From the NCBI GenBank assembly GCA_045648205.1, contig JAZRNM010000030.1, positions 98,567 to 162,566 of the forward strand: a stretch of 64,000 bases of DNA, in the 5' to 3' direction. The position numbers were made by a program, and so were the translations under genes. This DNA is from SIG440 sp045648205 (GTDB lineage: Bacteria > Bacillota > Clostridia > Monoglobales > Monoglobaceae). The notes beneath the pieces are model-generated. The model was not told the origin of the DNA and did not search any database. It saw only the letters and a list, made by a program, of their open reading frames with translations. The number at the start of each line of letters is the position of its first letter. Position 1 is the first letter of the stretch. Below are positions 48,324 to 57,307 of the stretch, one piece after another.

Positions 48324-50284
48324 CAAATTTCTCCTTTAAGCCGTTTTATCTCATCACGAAGCTGTGCCGCCAACTCAAACTGCAACAGCTCTGCCGCCTT
48401 TGTCATCTCAATTGTAAGCTCAGCAATTGTCTTTTCTGTAACATCCTCTGAAGACTCTGCCTTGCGCCTTCCGGTATTCTTATCCTCAAACACGGTTGCT
48501 TCAATAATTTCATAAACATCCTTGCGAATTGTCTGTGGCACAATCCCGTGTTTTTCATTATACTCTGTCTGAATTTTTCTGCGCCTTTCGGTTTCGGATA
48601 TAGCTCTCTGCATTGAACCCGTAATAACATCCGCATACATAATGACCGTTCCGTTTGCATTTCTTGCAGCACGGCCGATAGTCTGAATAAGTGACGTGTC
48701 CGACCTCAAAAAGCCCTCTTTATCCGCATCAAGAATGGCAACAAGAGAAACCTCGGGAATGTCCAACCCCTCACGAAGAAGATTGATTCCCACAAGAACA
48801 TCAAACACACCAAGCCTCAAATCTCTTATAATTTCCATTCTCTCAATGGTCTCAACCTCAGAATGAAGATATCTCACCCTGACGCCCATTTCCTCGAAAT
48901 ATTCAGTAAGTCGCTCCGCCATTTTTTTGGTCAGCGTGGTGACAAGAACTCTCTCTTTTTTCTCAATCCTGCTCTGGATTTCACCATATAAATCATCAAT
49001 CTGTCCGTCAATGGGCCGAACCGAAATTTCAGGGTCAAGAAGCCCCGTGGGTCTTATAACCTGTTCAACCACCTGGGTAGAACGTTCAACTTCAAATTCA
49101 GCAGGCGTTGCGCTGACAAAAATCGCCTGATTGATATGATCATAAAATTCATCAAAGTTCAGTGGTCGGTTGTCAAAAGCCGATGGCAGTCTGAACCCAT
49201 ATTCAACAAGGTTGGTTTTTCTTGCACGGTCTCCTGCAAACATAGCTCTCACTTGCGGAATTGTCACATGGGATTCATCAACAATGAGAAGAAAATCCTT
49301 TGGCAAATAATCAAGAAGTGTAAAGGGTGGGCTTCCCGCCTCTCTTCCGCTGATGTGCCTTGAATAGTTCTCGATTCCCTGACAAAAACCTGTTTCGCGC
49401 ATCATTTCGATGTCGTATTTGGTTCTTTCCTTTATTCTTTGCGCCTCAATAAGACACTCCTTCGCCTTAAACTCCTCCACCCGGAGGTCAAGTTCTTTTT
49501 CAATGTCACCTATTGCACGTTCCAGCTTTTCCTTGCCAACAACATAATGAGAAGCAGGATAAATTGCGCAATGTTTAAGAACAGAAATCACCTCACCCGT
49601 AACCGAGCTGATTTCTGCAATTCTCTCAACTTCGTCGCCGAAAAATTCAATTCTTATGGCATTCCCCGACGAATATGACGGAAACACATCAATAACATCT
49701 CCGCGAACCCTGAACTTATTTCTTGTGAAGCTGATATCATTTCTCTCATATTGAATTTCTATCAGTTTGTCAATCACTTCATCACGGTCACGGGTCATAC
49801 CAGTGCGCAACGAAACCACCATATTATTATAATCAATCGGGTCCCCAAGTCCATATATGCACGAAACGCTCGCCACAATAATAACATCACGGCGTTCAAA
49901 AAGCGCCGCAGTTGCCGAGTGACGCAATTTATCAATATCCTCATTGGTCTGTGCATCCTTTTCAATATAGGTATCCGAATTGGGGATATAAGCCTCAGGC
50001 TGATAATAATCATAGTATGACACAAAATATTCCACCGCATTATTGGGAAAAATCTCCTTGAACTCACTGCAAAGCTGAGCCGCAAGAGTCTTGTTGTGGG
50101 CAAGCACAAGGGTTGGCTTTTGCACCCTTTCAATGACATTTGCCATAGTAAATGTCTTTCCCGAGCCCGTAACCCCCATCAAGGTCTGGAACTTGTCCCC
50201 CGACAGAACGCCCTCTGCCAACTTTTCAATTGCCTGGGGCTGGTCACCTGACGGCTTATATTTTGAAATCACCTGAAAATCCAT
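48323..50284 (-). CDS. uvrB: Excinuclease ABC subunit UvrB
   Basis: A 653-residue helicase-like repair protein. Walker A GVTGSGKTFTMANVI near residue 40; the beta-hairpin YYDYYQPEAYIP near 92; DESH box; C-terminal helicase motifs LREGLDIPEVSLVAILDADKEGF and QTIGRAARN; a UVR domain at the end (about residues 615-650) that contacts UvrC. It verifies damage passed on by UvrA. uvrC is not in the window. Starts one base after radC stops and is cotranscribed with it. Confidence 0.98.
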   Translation of the reverse strand: MDFQVISKYKPSGDQPQAIEKLAEGVLSGDKFQTLMGVTGSGKTFTMANVIERVQKPTLVLAHNKTLAAQLCSEFKEIFPNNAVEYFVSYYDYYQPEAYIPNSDTYIEKDAQTNEDIDKLRHSATAALFERRDVIIVASVSCIYGLGDPIDYNNMVVSLRTGMTRDRDEVIDKLIEIQYERNDISFTRNKFRVRGDVIDVFPSYSSGNAIRIEFFGDEVERIAEISSVTGEVISVLKHCAIYPASHYVVGKEKLERAIGDIEKELDLRVEEFKAKECLIEAQRIKERTKYDIEMMRETGFCQGIENYSRHISGREAGSPPFTLLDYLPKDFLLIVDESHVTIPQVRAMFAGDRARKTNLVEYGFRLPSAFDNRPLNFDEFYDHINQAIFVSATPAEFEVERSTQVVEQVIRPTGLLDPEISVRPIDGQIDDLYGEIQSRIEKKERVLVTTLTKKMAERLTEYFEEMGVRVRYLHSEVETIERMEIIRDLRLGVFDVLVGINLLREGLDIPEVSLVAILDADKEGFLRSDTSLIQTIGRAARNANGTVIMYADVITGSMQRAISETERRRKIQTEYNEKHGIVPQTIRKDVYEIIEATVFEDKNTGRRKAESSEDVTEKTIAELTIEMTKAAELLQFELAAQLRDEIKRLKGEI

Positions 50285-50285
50285 T

Positions 50286-50993
50286 TTAACCCCCTGAAAG
50301 ATATGTTTTCACAATCTTCGCCAAAGTATAATTCTGGTCCATGCTGAAGCACTCGCCTCCCGAAACGATGATGCTGTCATAAAGCTCAATGTCCGCGGCC
50401 TGAAAAGCAATGGCAAGTTTTGCCGTCAAGGCAAAATCACTCTGAGACGGTGCCAGAATTCCGCAAGGATGATTGTGCACAACAATAACAGCACTTGCAT
50501 TGTCACGAACAGCCTGTCTCAATGCCTTCACAGAATAAACATGGGCTTCGTCAGCCACTCCGTCGGCAATTCGCGAAATTCCGAGCATTTTATATGATGT
50601 ATCAAGACTTATAATATAAACTTCTTCATTAAGCTTTCCATAAAAATACGACTGTGCAAATTCTTTAATTTTTTCAAAGTTGTCCAGCTTTTTCCGAGAA
50701 TCTGTTTTCATATTGCGTTCAACAATCCCCAAAATATCAGGCAAAGTTGAAAGAAACTTGGCACAACGTGGTCCCACACCATCAACTTTGAGCAATTCTT
50801 CGGCCCCGGCATTTAAAACTCCCGCAATGGAACCGAACCTGTCAATCAAATGATGAGCCAAATCATTTGTATTTCTTCTTGGGATAACTGCGTACAGAAT
50901 GTATTCGAGCTGCTCATGTTCTTCAAGCATTTCAAGGCCCTGCATCATAACCTTTTTATCAAACCGTTTTCTGTGTCCATCATGTGCACTCAT
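50286..50993 (-). CDS. radC: RadC family (JAB/MPN domain) protein
   Basis: A 235-residue protein. The N-terminal half has helix-hairpin-helix motifs (HHLIDRFGSIAGVLNAGAEELLKVDGVGPRCAKFLSTL) and the C-terminal half a JAMM metal site, VVHNHPCGILAPSQSDFALT near residue 172. DNA repair function is not proven for the family; JAMM suggests a metal-dependent hydrolase. ATGA overlap with rluD; GGAGAATGCT is the ribosome binding site. Here it sits between rluD and uvrB, in a run of repair genes. Confidence 0.93.
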   Translation of the reverse strand: MSAHDGHRKRFDKKVMMQGLEMLEEHEQLEYILYAVIPRRNTNDLAHHLIDRFGSIAGVLNAGAEELLKVDGVGPRCAKFLSTLPDILGIVERNMKTDSRKKLDNFEKIKEFAQSYFYGKLNEEVYIISLDTSYKMLGISRIADGVADEAHVYSVKALRQAVRDNASAVIVVHNHPCGILAPSQSDFALTAKLAIAFQAADIELYDSIIVSGGECFSMDQNYTLAKIVKTYLSGG

Positions 50994-51904
50994 AGCATTC
51001 TCCTCCTCAGTTTTTCCAGAACATCCTCAAAATATTGAGGAATTTCGCAGGAAAACTCCATATACTCTCCGTTTTCAGGATGAGCAAAACCCACCAGATG
51101 AGCGTGAAGAAGCTGTCCTGAAAGCTTGAACTCTTCTTTTTTCACTCCATAAACAGGGTCACCTACTATGGGATGCCCGTTTTTCGACATATGAACCCTG
51201 ATCTGATGTGTCCGCCCCGTTTCCAACCGACAACGAACAAATGTATATTTATCAAACCTTTCCAACACAAAAAAATGCGTAACCGCATTCTTGGAATTTC
51301 TATGAGTAATTGTCATTTTTTTGCGGTCTCTCTCGTCACGGCCAATAGGTGCATCAATAGTCCCGCTATCTTCTTTTATCTTCCCATGCACAAGTGCAAA
51401 ATATTCTCTGGTTATGCTGTGCTCCTTTATCTGTTCTGAAAGACAAAGATGTGCCTTGTCGTTTTTTGCAACCATCAGAAGTCCACTGGTGTCCTTGTCA
51501 ATCCGATGCAAAATTCCGGGCCTTATTTCTCCGTTTATCCCCGAAAGATTATCACCGCAATGTGCCATAAGTGCATTGACCAAAGTTCCACTGTAATTCC
51601 CTGCAGCAGGATGAACAACCATTCCCTGAGGCTTGTTGACCACCAGCATACAATCATCTTCAAACACAACTTCAAGAGGAATGTCCTCCGCCACAATCTG
51701 TGTTTCTCTTGCTTCAGGTATTTCAATCTCAATCAAATCGTCCAGACGGAGCTTATAATTGGAACGTGTGCAATCACCGTTAACTCTAACGCATTCTTCC
51801 AAAATCAATTTTTGAATTCTTGAACGGGTAAGCTCCGAAAAGGCTTCTGCAAGAAAAACATCCAGGCGCTTCCCAACATTCTGAAAATCAACTGTTGTTT
51901 TCAT
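50990..51904 (-). CDS. rluD: RluA/RluD family pseudouridine synthase
   Basis: A 304-residue protein. An S4 RNA-binding domain at residues 10-70 (RLDVFLAEAFSELTRSRIQKLI), then the catalytic domain with VVNKPQGMVVHPAAGN and the active-site block GILHRIDKDTSGLLMVAKND near residue 135 (catalytic Asp), and TGRTHQIRVHM further on. Members make pseudouridines in 23S rRNA helix 69 or nearby sites. lspA-rluD is the usual Firmicute pair; the genes overlap by 17 bases. ATG at 51904 with AAAGGGG upstream is chosen over longer frames to 51973. Confidence 0.93.
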   Translation of the reverse strand: MKTTVDFQNVGKRLDVFLAEAFSELTRSRIQKLILEECVRVNGDCTRSNYKLRLDDLIEIEIPEARETQIVAEDIPLEVVFEDDCMLVVNKPQGMVVHPAAGNYSGTLVNALMAHCGDNLSGINGEIRPGILHRIDKDTSGLLMVAKNDKAHLCLSEQIKEHSITREYFALVHGKIKEDSGTIDAPIGRDERDRKKMTITHRNSKNAVTHFFVLERFDKYTFVRCRLETGRTHQIRVHMSKNGHPIVGDPVYGVKKEEFKLSGQLLHAHLVGFAHPENGEYMEFSCEIPQYFEDVLEKLRRRML

Positions 51905-52370
51905 TGCTTTCCCCTTTCTTTTCGTTCTTACCTTCATCATAAAAAATAAAAAAAATCGCCAATAACCCTGCACCTAAGCACACGAAAACATCAGCGACGT
52001 TAAAAACAGGGAAATCAATCAGGGTGAAATCAAAAAAATCCACCACAAATCCCTGACATATTCTATCAAAAGCGTTGCCCAAAGCCCCTGCTGTCATAAA
52101 AGACACCCCAAGATTAACGAGCGGTGTTTTGTTCTTATATTTAACAGCAAAAACAGCGACAGCAACAACAAAAACGAGGGCAATCAGGACAAAAAAGGTC
52201 CGCTGCCCCTGCAACATACCGAAAGCCGCACCACGATTTTCCACATAGGTGAGGTGAAACACATTTTCAAACAAAGGAATGGTTCCAATCTCCTGAAGAT
52301 GTGTCTTTGCCAACATTTTTGTCAGTAAATCTGCAATAAAAATTGCAACACCAATCAAAAAATAAATCAT
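51888..52370 (-). CDS. lspA: Lipoprotein signal peptidase II
   Basis: A 160-residue membrane aspartyl protease with four helices. ADLLTKMLAKTHL, LTYVENRGAAFGMLQG, and the two catalytic aspartates in GALGNAFDRI and VVDFFDF are all present. It cleaves signal peptides of lipid-modified prolipoproteins. The ATG at 52370 gives the usual start IYFLIGV; a GTG at 52382 in frame lacks a clear ribosome binding site. Follows divIVA by about 26 bases. Confidence 0.95.
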   Translation of the reverse strand: MIYFLIGVAIFIADLLTKMLAKTHLQEIGTIPLFENVFHLTYVENRGAAFGMLQGQRTFFVLIALVFVVAVAVFAVKYKNKTPLVNLGVSFMTAGALGNAFDRICQGFVVDFFDFTLIDFPVFNVADVFVCLGAGLLAIFFIFYDEGKNEKKGESNENNS

Positions 52371-52396
52371 ACCCTCACCCACATAAAAATCTGATT

Positions 52397-53059
52397 TTAA
52401 AGTTCTGCGCTCCCGTCATTATCCGCATCGAATTTATCAACGGCCTCAGCCTCAACATACTCGCCTCTTTCATTGACGGTAATTTTCGGTAACTCCATTG
52501 TAACCTGCTCAAGTCTTTCAAGCTTTGCCTTCACCGATGCGGTCTCTGCAGAAATATTCGGGTCCAGCTGAATGGGTTCTGCCTTCACTTCACCGACACC
52601 TTTTCCCTTGTTTTCAGGCATACTGAATTCCTTAACAATGTCAAGCTGAGAAGTCAGAAGTGATATTATCCTGGTTCTGAAAACCTCAACACTGCGACGC
52701 ATTTCCTCGTATTCATAGCTGACACGGGTAACCTCACGGCTTGCATCAGAAAGAAGCTGTGCCGCCTTATTTTCTGCGTCTCTGATAATATTTTCTGCAC
52801 TCTTTCTTGCATTTTGCACAACCTCATCACCTGTGCTCTGTGCCACCAAAATTGCACTCTGAAGTGTTTCTTCCATATTTTTATACTGTTTTATGGCATT
52901 TGAAAGCATGTTGATTTTGTCCTTATTTGCAAGATTTTCCTTGTAAATAAGCTCATAATTCTCTGATATAACGCGCATAAACTCTTCAACCTCAATACGG
53001 CTGTATCCACGCACTTCCCTTTTGAATTTTCTGTTTTCAATTTCCAATGGTGTCAGCAT
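52397..53059 (-). CDS. divIVA: DivIVA domain protein
   Basis: A 220-residue protein. The N-terminal membrane-curvature domain is clear: LTPLEIENRKFKREVRGYSRIEVEEFM. A long coiled coil follows (residues about 30-135) with ISENYELIYKENLANKDKIN and SAENIIRDAENKAAQLL, then a less ordered acidic C-terminus. DivIVA marks cell poles and septa, and in sporulating bacteria helps chromosome placement. The sepF-ylmH-divIVA order is classic for the division cluster. GGGGGAAC upstream; a possible own promoter (TTGTTT, 17, TATATA) lies just before. Confidence 0.92.
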   Translation of the reverse strand: MLTPLEIENRKFKREVRGYSRIEVEEFMRVISENYELIYKENLANKDKINMLSNAIKQYKNMEETLQSAILVAQSTGDEVVQNARKSAENIIRDAENKAAQLLSDASREVTRVSYEYEEMRRSVEVFRTRIISLLTSQLDIVKEFSMPENKGKGVGEVKAEPIQLDPNISAETASVKAKLERLEQVTMELPKITVNERGEYVEAEAVDKFDADNDGSAEL

Positions 53060-53107
53060 AAAAAGTTCCCCCTTTTTAAATTCAAATATATAACAAAATA
53101 ATGATTA

Positions 53108-53863
53108 TCAAACAAATTTTTCTATGTATATACTAAGTCTGTCCTTTTTTGTCTTGCTGATCTCTTCGCCTACTCTGAATCTTCCGATTCCCCTGACCGA
53201 AAGAACATCTCCCGGTTTAACCTTAAGCGATGGGCTATCCTCCTGGGACCAATTAACAAAAACCCGGCCTTCAGCCAAAACAGCATTTGCACCTGACCTT
53301 GATGTTTTGATTGCCGCAGCAACCACGCTGTCAAGCCTGAGTGCAGAAACCGTAGTGTGAAACCTCTCCACCTTCCGCTTTGGCATTTCAAGCTGTGCAA
53401 GTTCAACTCGTCTGACTGTCACACCTTTGCGGCCGACCTTGTCAAGGTTTTCTGCAATATAATCCGCAATGTTTGGAACAACAAACACAAGGCATTTGTC
53501 TTCAAGCACAAGAATGTCACCAATCTTTTCGCGTTTGATTCCCAAACCCAAAAGGCTTCCAAGAAAATCAGGGTGTCTTAAGTTTCCAATGTCCCGGCCA
53601 CAAATTTCCACAACCGAAACAAGCTCCTTCACATCTTCTTCATCCATATAATCAGGAAGAGCAGCAAGCAACGTGCGCTCAGCCTCATCATATCCGCCAA
53701 AGAACAATGTTTGCACAGTTGTCTTTGGCAAATTCCTTTTGATCATTTCTGCCTCAACGGGGGTCAAAAACCCCAACGACTTAAGGCAGTTTTGCTTTTC
53801 GCAAAGACTCACCACATCCTGAGCGCGGGCAATAAGCATTTTTTCTTCAATTCCAGATGCCAT
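53108..53863 (-). CDS. ylmH: YlmH family S4-domain RNA-binding protein
   Basis: A 251-residue protein. The first 170 residues are the YlmH-specific part (FLTPVEAEMIKRNLP, FFGGYDEAERTLLAALPDYM, GSLLGLGIKREKIGDIL), and residues 180-245 are the S4 domain (LRLDSVVAAAIKTSRSGANAVL, VNWSQEDSPSLKVKPGDVLSVRGIGRFRV). YlmH binds the 50S subunit and takes part in rescue of peptidyl-tRNA-blocked large subunits. ATG overlaps the sepF stop (TAATG), so translation is coupled. Confidence 0.92.
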   Translation of the reverse strand: MASGIEEKMLIARAQDVVSLCEKQNCLKSLGFLTPVEAEMIKRNLPKTTVQTLFFGGYDEAERTLLAALPDYMDEEDVKELVSVVEICGRDIGNLRHPDFLGSLLGLGIKREKIGDILVLEDKCLVFVVPNIADYIAENLDKVGRKGVTVRRVELAQLEMPKRKVERFHTTVSALRLDSVVAAAIKTSRSGANAVLAEGRVFVNWSQEDSPSLKVKPGDVLSVRGIGRFRVGEEISKTKKDRLSIYIEKFV

Positions 53864-54318
53864 TAGTTATTCCAGGGAAAAATGCCCTTGCTTCTGAGTT
53901 CATCCTTGAAATCACCCATAATTCCAACATTATATGGTGCAATAAGGAAAATTCCATTTGAAACCTTCTGAATATTTCCGTCAAGTGCATAAACAGCACC
54001 GCTCAAAAAGTCCACAATTCTCTGAGAAACACTGCGTTCAACAGATTCAAGGTTGATAACAACGGGTTTTTTATTTTTGAGGTGATTTGCAATATCTCTT
54101 GCGTCCTCAAAATTTTCCGGTTGCATAACAACCAATTTGAGCTGTGCAGTTGTGTGAATCTTTACAACCTTATTGCGTTTTCCGCTCTCCATTGTTTCGC
54201 TCTCGTCCTCTTCGAAAATACGACTGTTGGAAAACTCGCTGTTTTCAATAAGCTCCTCTTCATAGTCTTCCTGTGTTTCGAAGCCGATAAGATTTAGCAT
54301 TTTGTTTACAATACTCAT
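53863..54318 (-). CDS. sepF: Cell division protein SepF
   Basis: A 151-residue protein. A short N-terminal membrane-binding amphipathic part (SIVNKMLNLIGF), an acidic linker, then the SepF globular domain from about residue 50: VVKIHTTAQLKLVVMQPENFEDARDIANHLKNKKPVVINL, RIVDFLSGAVYALDGNIQKVSNGIFLIAP. SepF polymerises into rings and tethers FtsZ to the membrane. GGGAGGAAAG precedes the ATG. A 70-base gap to yggS contains TATAAT-like sequences, so a local promoter is possible. Confidence 0.95.
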   Translation of the reverse strand: MSIVNKMLNLIGFETQEDYEEELIENSEFSNSRIFEEDESETMESGKRNKVVKIHTTAQLKLVVMQPENFEDARDIANHLKNKKPVVINLESVERSVSQRIVDFLSGAVYALDGNIQKVSNGIFLIAPYNVGIMGDFKDELRSKGIFPWNN

Positions 54319-54388
54319 AATTCTTTCCTCCCGAATTTATATTAAGGGTTAATAATTATTCATTATATTTCAGTATAACATACTTTTT

Positions 54389-55087
54389 CTATTTTGTATA
54401 GTTCCTTTTTCCAAATATTCCGGTTCCAACTCTGACAAATGTTGCACCATTTTTGATTGCAATGGGAAAATCGTTTGTCATTCCCATTGAAAGCTCGGTC
54501 ATTGACACATTTTCAATTGAAAGTTTATCAATCTCTTCCGCTAAATTTTTTAGCCCTTTGAAAACATCTTCCAGAACCAATTCATCATCCACAAAGGGGG
54601 CAATGGTCATAAGTCCTTCAATCTTCACATTCTCAAGCTCCGAGATTCTCCTGCAAAGCTCTTCACAGTTTTTCGGTTCGATACCAAATTTTGATTCTTC
54701 ACCTGACACATTCACTTCAAGAAGGATCCTCTGAACCTTGTCAATTTTCTTTGCGTGCTTGTCAATCTCCTTTGCAAGTTCAAAACTGTCAACCGAATGA
54801 ATGAGTTCTACCTTATCTATTATATACTTAACTTTGTTTTTTTGCAAGTGCCCGATAAGATGCCAACGACAAGGCTTCACCGAATCATATTTTTCCATTA
54901 TCTCCTGAACACGGTTTTCCCCGATATCGGCAACTCCGCATTCAATTGCCTCATTAATAAGCTCTGCCCCATAAGTTTTTGTCACAGCAATCAGCCTGAC
55001 ACTGTCCTCATTGCGACCGCAGTTTTTTGCGGATTCACTTATTTTTTTGCATACATCCTCAAGATTTTCTCTTATATATGACATCAT
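54389..55087 (-). CDS. yggS: YggS family PLP homeostasis protein
   Basis: A 232-residue TIM-barrel PLP-binding protein. LIAVTKTYGAELI near residue 32 holds the PLP lysine; IGENRVQEIMEK, WHLIGHLQKNK, LLEVNVSGEESKFG, GLMTIAP and LSMGMTNDFPIAIKNGATFVRVGTGIFG are the conserved blocks. It carries PLP and keeps its level steady; it has no known catalytic activity. Two adjacent ATGs (55087, 55084) are possible; both follow AAGGTGG and overlap the stop of the HlyD-like gene. In Gram-positives yggS commonly stands before sepF. Confidence 0.94.
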   Translation of the reverse strand: MMSYIRENLEDVCKKISESAKNCGRNEDSVRLIAVTKTYGAELINEAIECGVADIGENRVQEIMEKYDSVKPCRWHLIGHLQKNKVKYIIDKVELIHSVDSFELAKEIDKHAKKIDKVQRILLEVNVSGEESKFGIEPKNCEELCRRISELENVKIEGLMTIAPFVDDELVLEDVFKGLKNLAEEIDKLSIENVSMTELSMGMTNDFPIAIKNGATFVRVGTGIFGKRNYTK

Positions 55088-56349
55088 CTGACCACCTTAT
55101 CATTATACAAATTTTTTCCGCTCACCACCAGCTCATCATAAAGCTTGATTGTGGAACCGCCGTCTATTCCTTCAGAAACAATAACCCACTTCTTGCTGTT
55201 ATATAAAATTTTCACCGGCAAAAACTTCGCCTTGCCGCTTCGGATAACGTAAACACCCGTCTTCCCGTCAGTTATTCTTATGCTCTCTGACGGAATTTTA
55301 AAGCCTTCATAATGGTGCTTTATGAACTCAACATTCAGCTTTGAAGTTGAATAAATCATATCAACATATTTATTGGATCGGACAATCATAACCGCCTTGC
55401 CATTCTTGCCCACGATAACCTTTGAAACAACACCCTCAACAGACTCAACGCCGATATCCGTAAACCTCATCTCAATATGGTCACCCACATCAATATCCTC
55501 CACCAAATCAGTGGGAACAGGTGCTGCGATACTCCAAGTGTAGTTGTCCACAATTTTGCCTATCGGCTCATCTTTTTTCACGTTTGTGTCAGATTTTATT
55601 TTTGCTGACTTTTTGTTCAGTTCCTTGATATAATCCATTGAAACCTCATCAATAGCATCCAGACTGAGCATTTCTTCCAAGCCATCCACCCTGGCAGTGA
55701 AGGTTCCTGCCTTAGGAGCGTGAATAATTGTTCTTTCGACATTGTGCTGAGCCTCAATTTCAGCCTTTCTCGCCTTCAACGTTTCAAGCTCCTTGTCATT
55801 ATCTTTTGGCTCAGCTTCTCCCAGTATTATTCTTCTGCCCTCAATAAGATTATTTATTTCTTTTTTTATTTCAGCCACATCGTGTATGCGATTCTGATAC
55901 CCCAGCATGGGAACTCGTCTCAGTTCCAAGAGGATATTCTGTTCAATCTTTGCCGCATCGTTGCTGTAAATATCACCCTTAAGTGAGTTTTCTGATAAAG
56001 TCGCTATCTCTGCCTCAATTTTTTTGAGCTCACTATTGACCGAAGCATCCAGCTCGTTGTTGTAAATATACGCAACCGTTTCTCCGATTTTCACTCTCTG
56101 GTCTTCATCCGCCTCGCAATAAAGATATCCATCTTTGGGAGCATTAATAATCGTCTGTCTTCTGAACACATAGCCCTCGGACCTTATAATTTCTTCTTCC
56201 GAGCCGGTTTTCACAATCATTGTTTCCATTCTGTCGCCATAGCTGAGTGCAACATTAACAATTATATACAAAACAAAGGCAACAATCAAAAACGAAACAA
56301 ATCCGCCTTTTTTCTTTTTCCGTTTTTTTCGGTTCTGTTTTTCTTCCAT
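55084..56349 (-). CDS. HlyD-like membrane fusion/adaptor protein
   Basis: A 421-residue protein with a basic cytoplasmic start (RKKRKKKKGG), one membrane helix (FVSFLIVAFVLYIIVNVALS, about residues 16-35), then outer domains: a lipoyl/barrel-sandwich part (APKDGYLYCEADEDQRVKIGETVAYIYN), a coiled coil (about residues 105-195), and a beta-barrel (WSIAAPVPTDLVEDIDVGDHIEMRF). No matching inner-membrane exporter is adjacent. HlyD-like genes in this place, before yggS and sepF, are frequent in Clostridia, which hints at an envelope or division role. ATG 56349 with GGGG eight bases upstream. Confidence 0.82.
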   Translation of the reverse strand: MEEKQNRKKRKKKKGGFVSFLIVAFVLYIIVNVALSYGDRMETMIVKTGSEEEIIRSEGYVFRRQTIINAPKDGYLYCEADEDQRVKIGETVAYIYNNELDASVNSELKKIEAEIATLSENSLKGDIYSNDAAKIEQNILLELRRVPMLGYQNRIHDVAEIKKEINNLIEGRRIILGEAEPKDNDKELETLKARKAEIEAQHNVERTIIHAPKAGTFTARVDGLEEMLSLDAIDEVSMDYIKELNKKSAKIKSDTNVKKDEPIGKIVDNYTWSIAAPVPTDLVEDIDVGDHIEMRFTDIGVESVEGVVSKVIVGKNGKAVMIVRSNKYVDMIYSTSKLNVEFIKHHYEGFKIPSESIRITDGKTGVYVIRSGKAKFLPVKILYNSKKWVIVSEGIDGGSTIKLYDELVVSGKNLYNDKVVR

Positions 56350-56369
56350 AATCAAAACCCCGTTCGTAG

Positions 56370-57299
56370 TTATCCTATATTCAAAAACTCATTACATCTG
56401 TCAAGAATTTTTTCAATATCATCTTCACTTTGGATTTTCATCCAATTGATTTTCTCGTTTCGTCTGAGCCAGGTCAATTGTCTTTTGGCATATCTCCGGC
56501 TTTCCATTTTGATTTTTTCAACAGCTTCCTGAAAATTCGAAAGTCCCTCAAAAAAATCAAATATTTCCTTGTATCCAATTGCCTGCATTGCCGTGGTTTC
56601 ACGGCTGATGCCCCTTTCCTTCAAAGCCCTGACCTCATCCAGAAGGCCCTCATCAACCATCTTGTCAACACGAGTGTTTATCCGTTCATAAAGAACCTCT
56701 CTGTCAACATCAATGCCAAAAATCAATGCATCAAAAACTGGTTCCCCTCTTGACTCAAGATTGACCTGTGTAAAGGTCTTTCCCGTCAGGTGGCAGACTT
56801 CCAAAGCACGAATAACCCTACGCACATTGTTGGGATGAATTTTCTCCGCTGCCTCAGTGTCTTTTTCCGCAAGTAGCTTATGCAAAACCTCAGCACCTTC
56901 CCGGTCTGCCAATTCCTGCATATTTTTTCTGAATTCCTGGTCGGACTCATATTCATCAAAAACAATATTCTTGAGGATACTGTCCATATAAAGTCCGGTG
57001 CCCCCCGCCAGAACCGGGAGCTTTCCGCGGCTGTATATTTCATCAATACAAAGTCTCGCCTTTTCAACAAAATCCGCAACGCTGTAGTTCTCATGTGGTT
57101 TTGCAATGTCAATCATATGATGAGGAACTGCCGAAAGCTCCTCGGCGGTTGGCTTTGCGGTACCCACATCCATTCCCTCATAAATCTGCATAGAATCGCA
57201 GGAAACCACCTCGCCGCCGAACCGTTTTGCAATTTCAATAGCCAACGCAGTCTTTCCCGATGCAGTGGGCCCCGTGACTGCTATAATCTTTTTCAGCAT
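56370..57299 (-). CDS. miaA: tRNA dimethylallyltransferase MiaA
   Basis: A 309-residue protein. P-loop GPTASGKTALAIEIAK near residue 9; CDSMQIYEGMDVGTAKPTAEE; GGTGLYMDSIL near 100; and RRVIRALEVCHLTGK. It puts the dimethylallyl group on A37 of tRNAs reading U-starting codons. MiaB, encoded at the head of the same run, then methylthiolates that base, so substrate and product enzymes are cotranscribed. GGAGGCGCT precedes the ATG. hfq, which often follows miaA, is absent. Confidence 0.97.
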   Translation of the reverse strand: MLKKIIAVTGPTASGKTALAIEIAKRFGGEVVSCDSMQIYEGMDVGTAKPTAEELSAVPHHMIDIAKPHENYSVADFVEKARLCIDEIYSRGKLPVLAGGTGLYMDSILKNIVFDEYESDQEFRKNMQELADREGAEVLHKLLAEKDTEAAEKIHPNNVRRVIRALEVCHLTGKTFTQVNLESRGEPVFDALIFGIDVDREVLYERINTRVDKMVDEGLLDEVRALKERGISRETTAMQAIGYKEIFDFFEGLSNFQEAVEKIKMESRRYAKRQLTWLRRNEKINWMKIQSEDDIEKILDRCNEFLNIG

Positions 57300-57307
57300 A
57301 GCGCCTC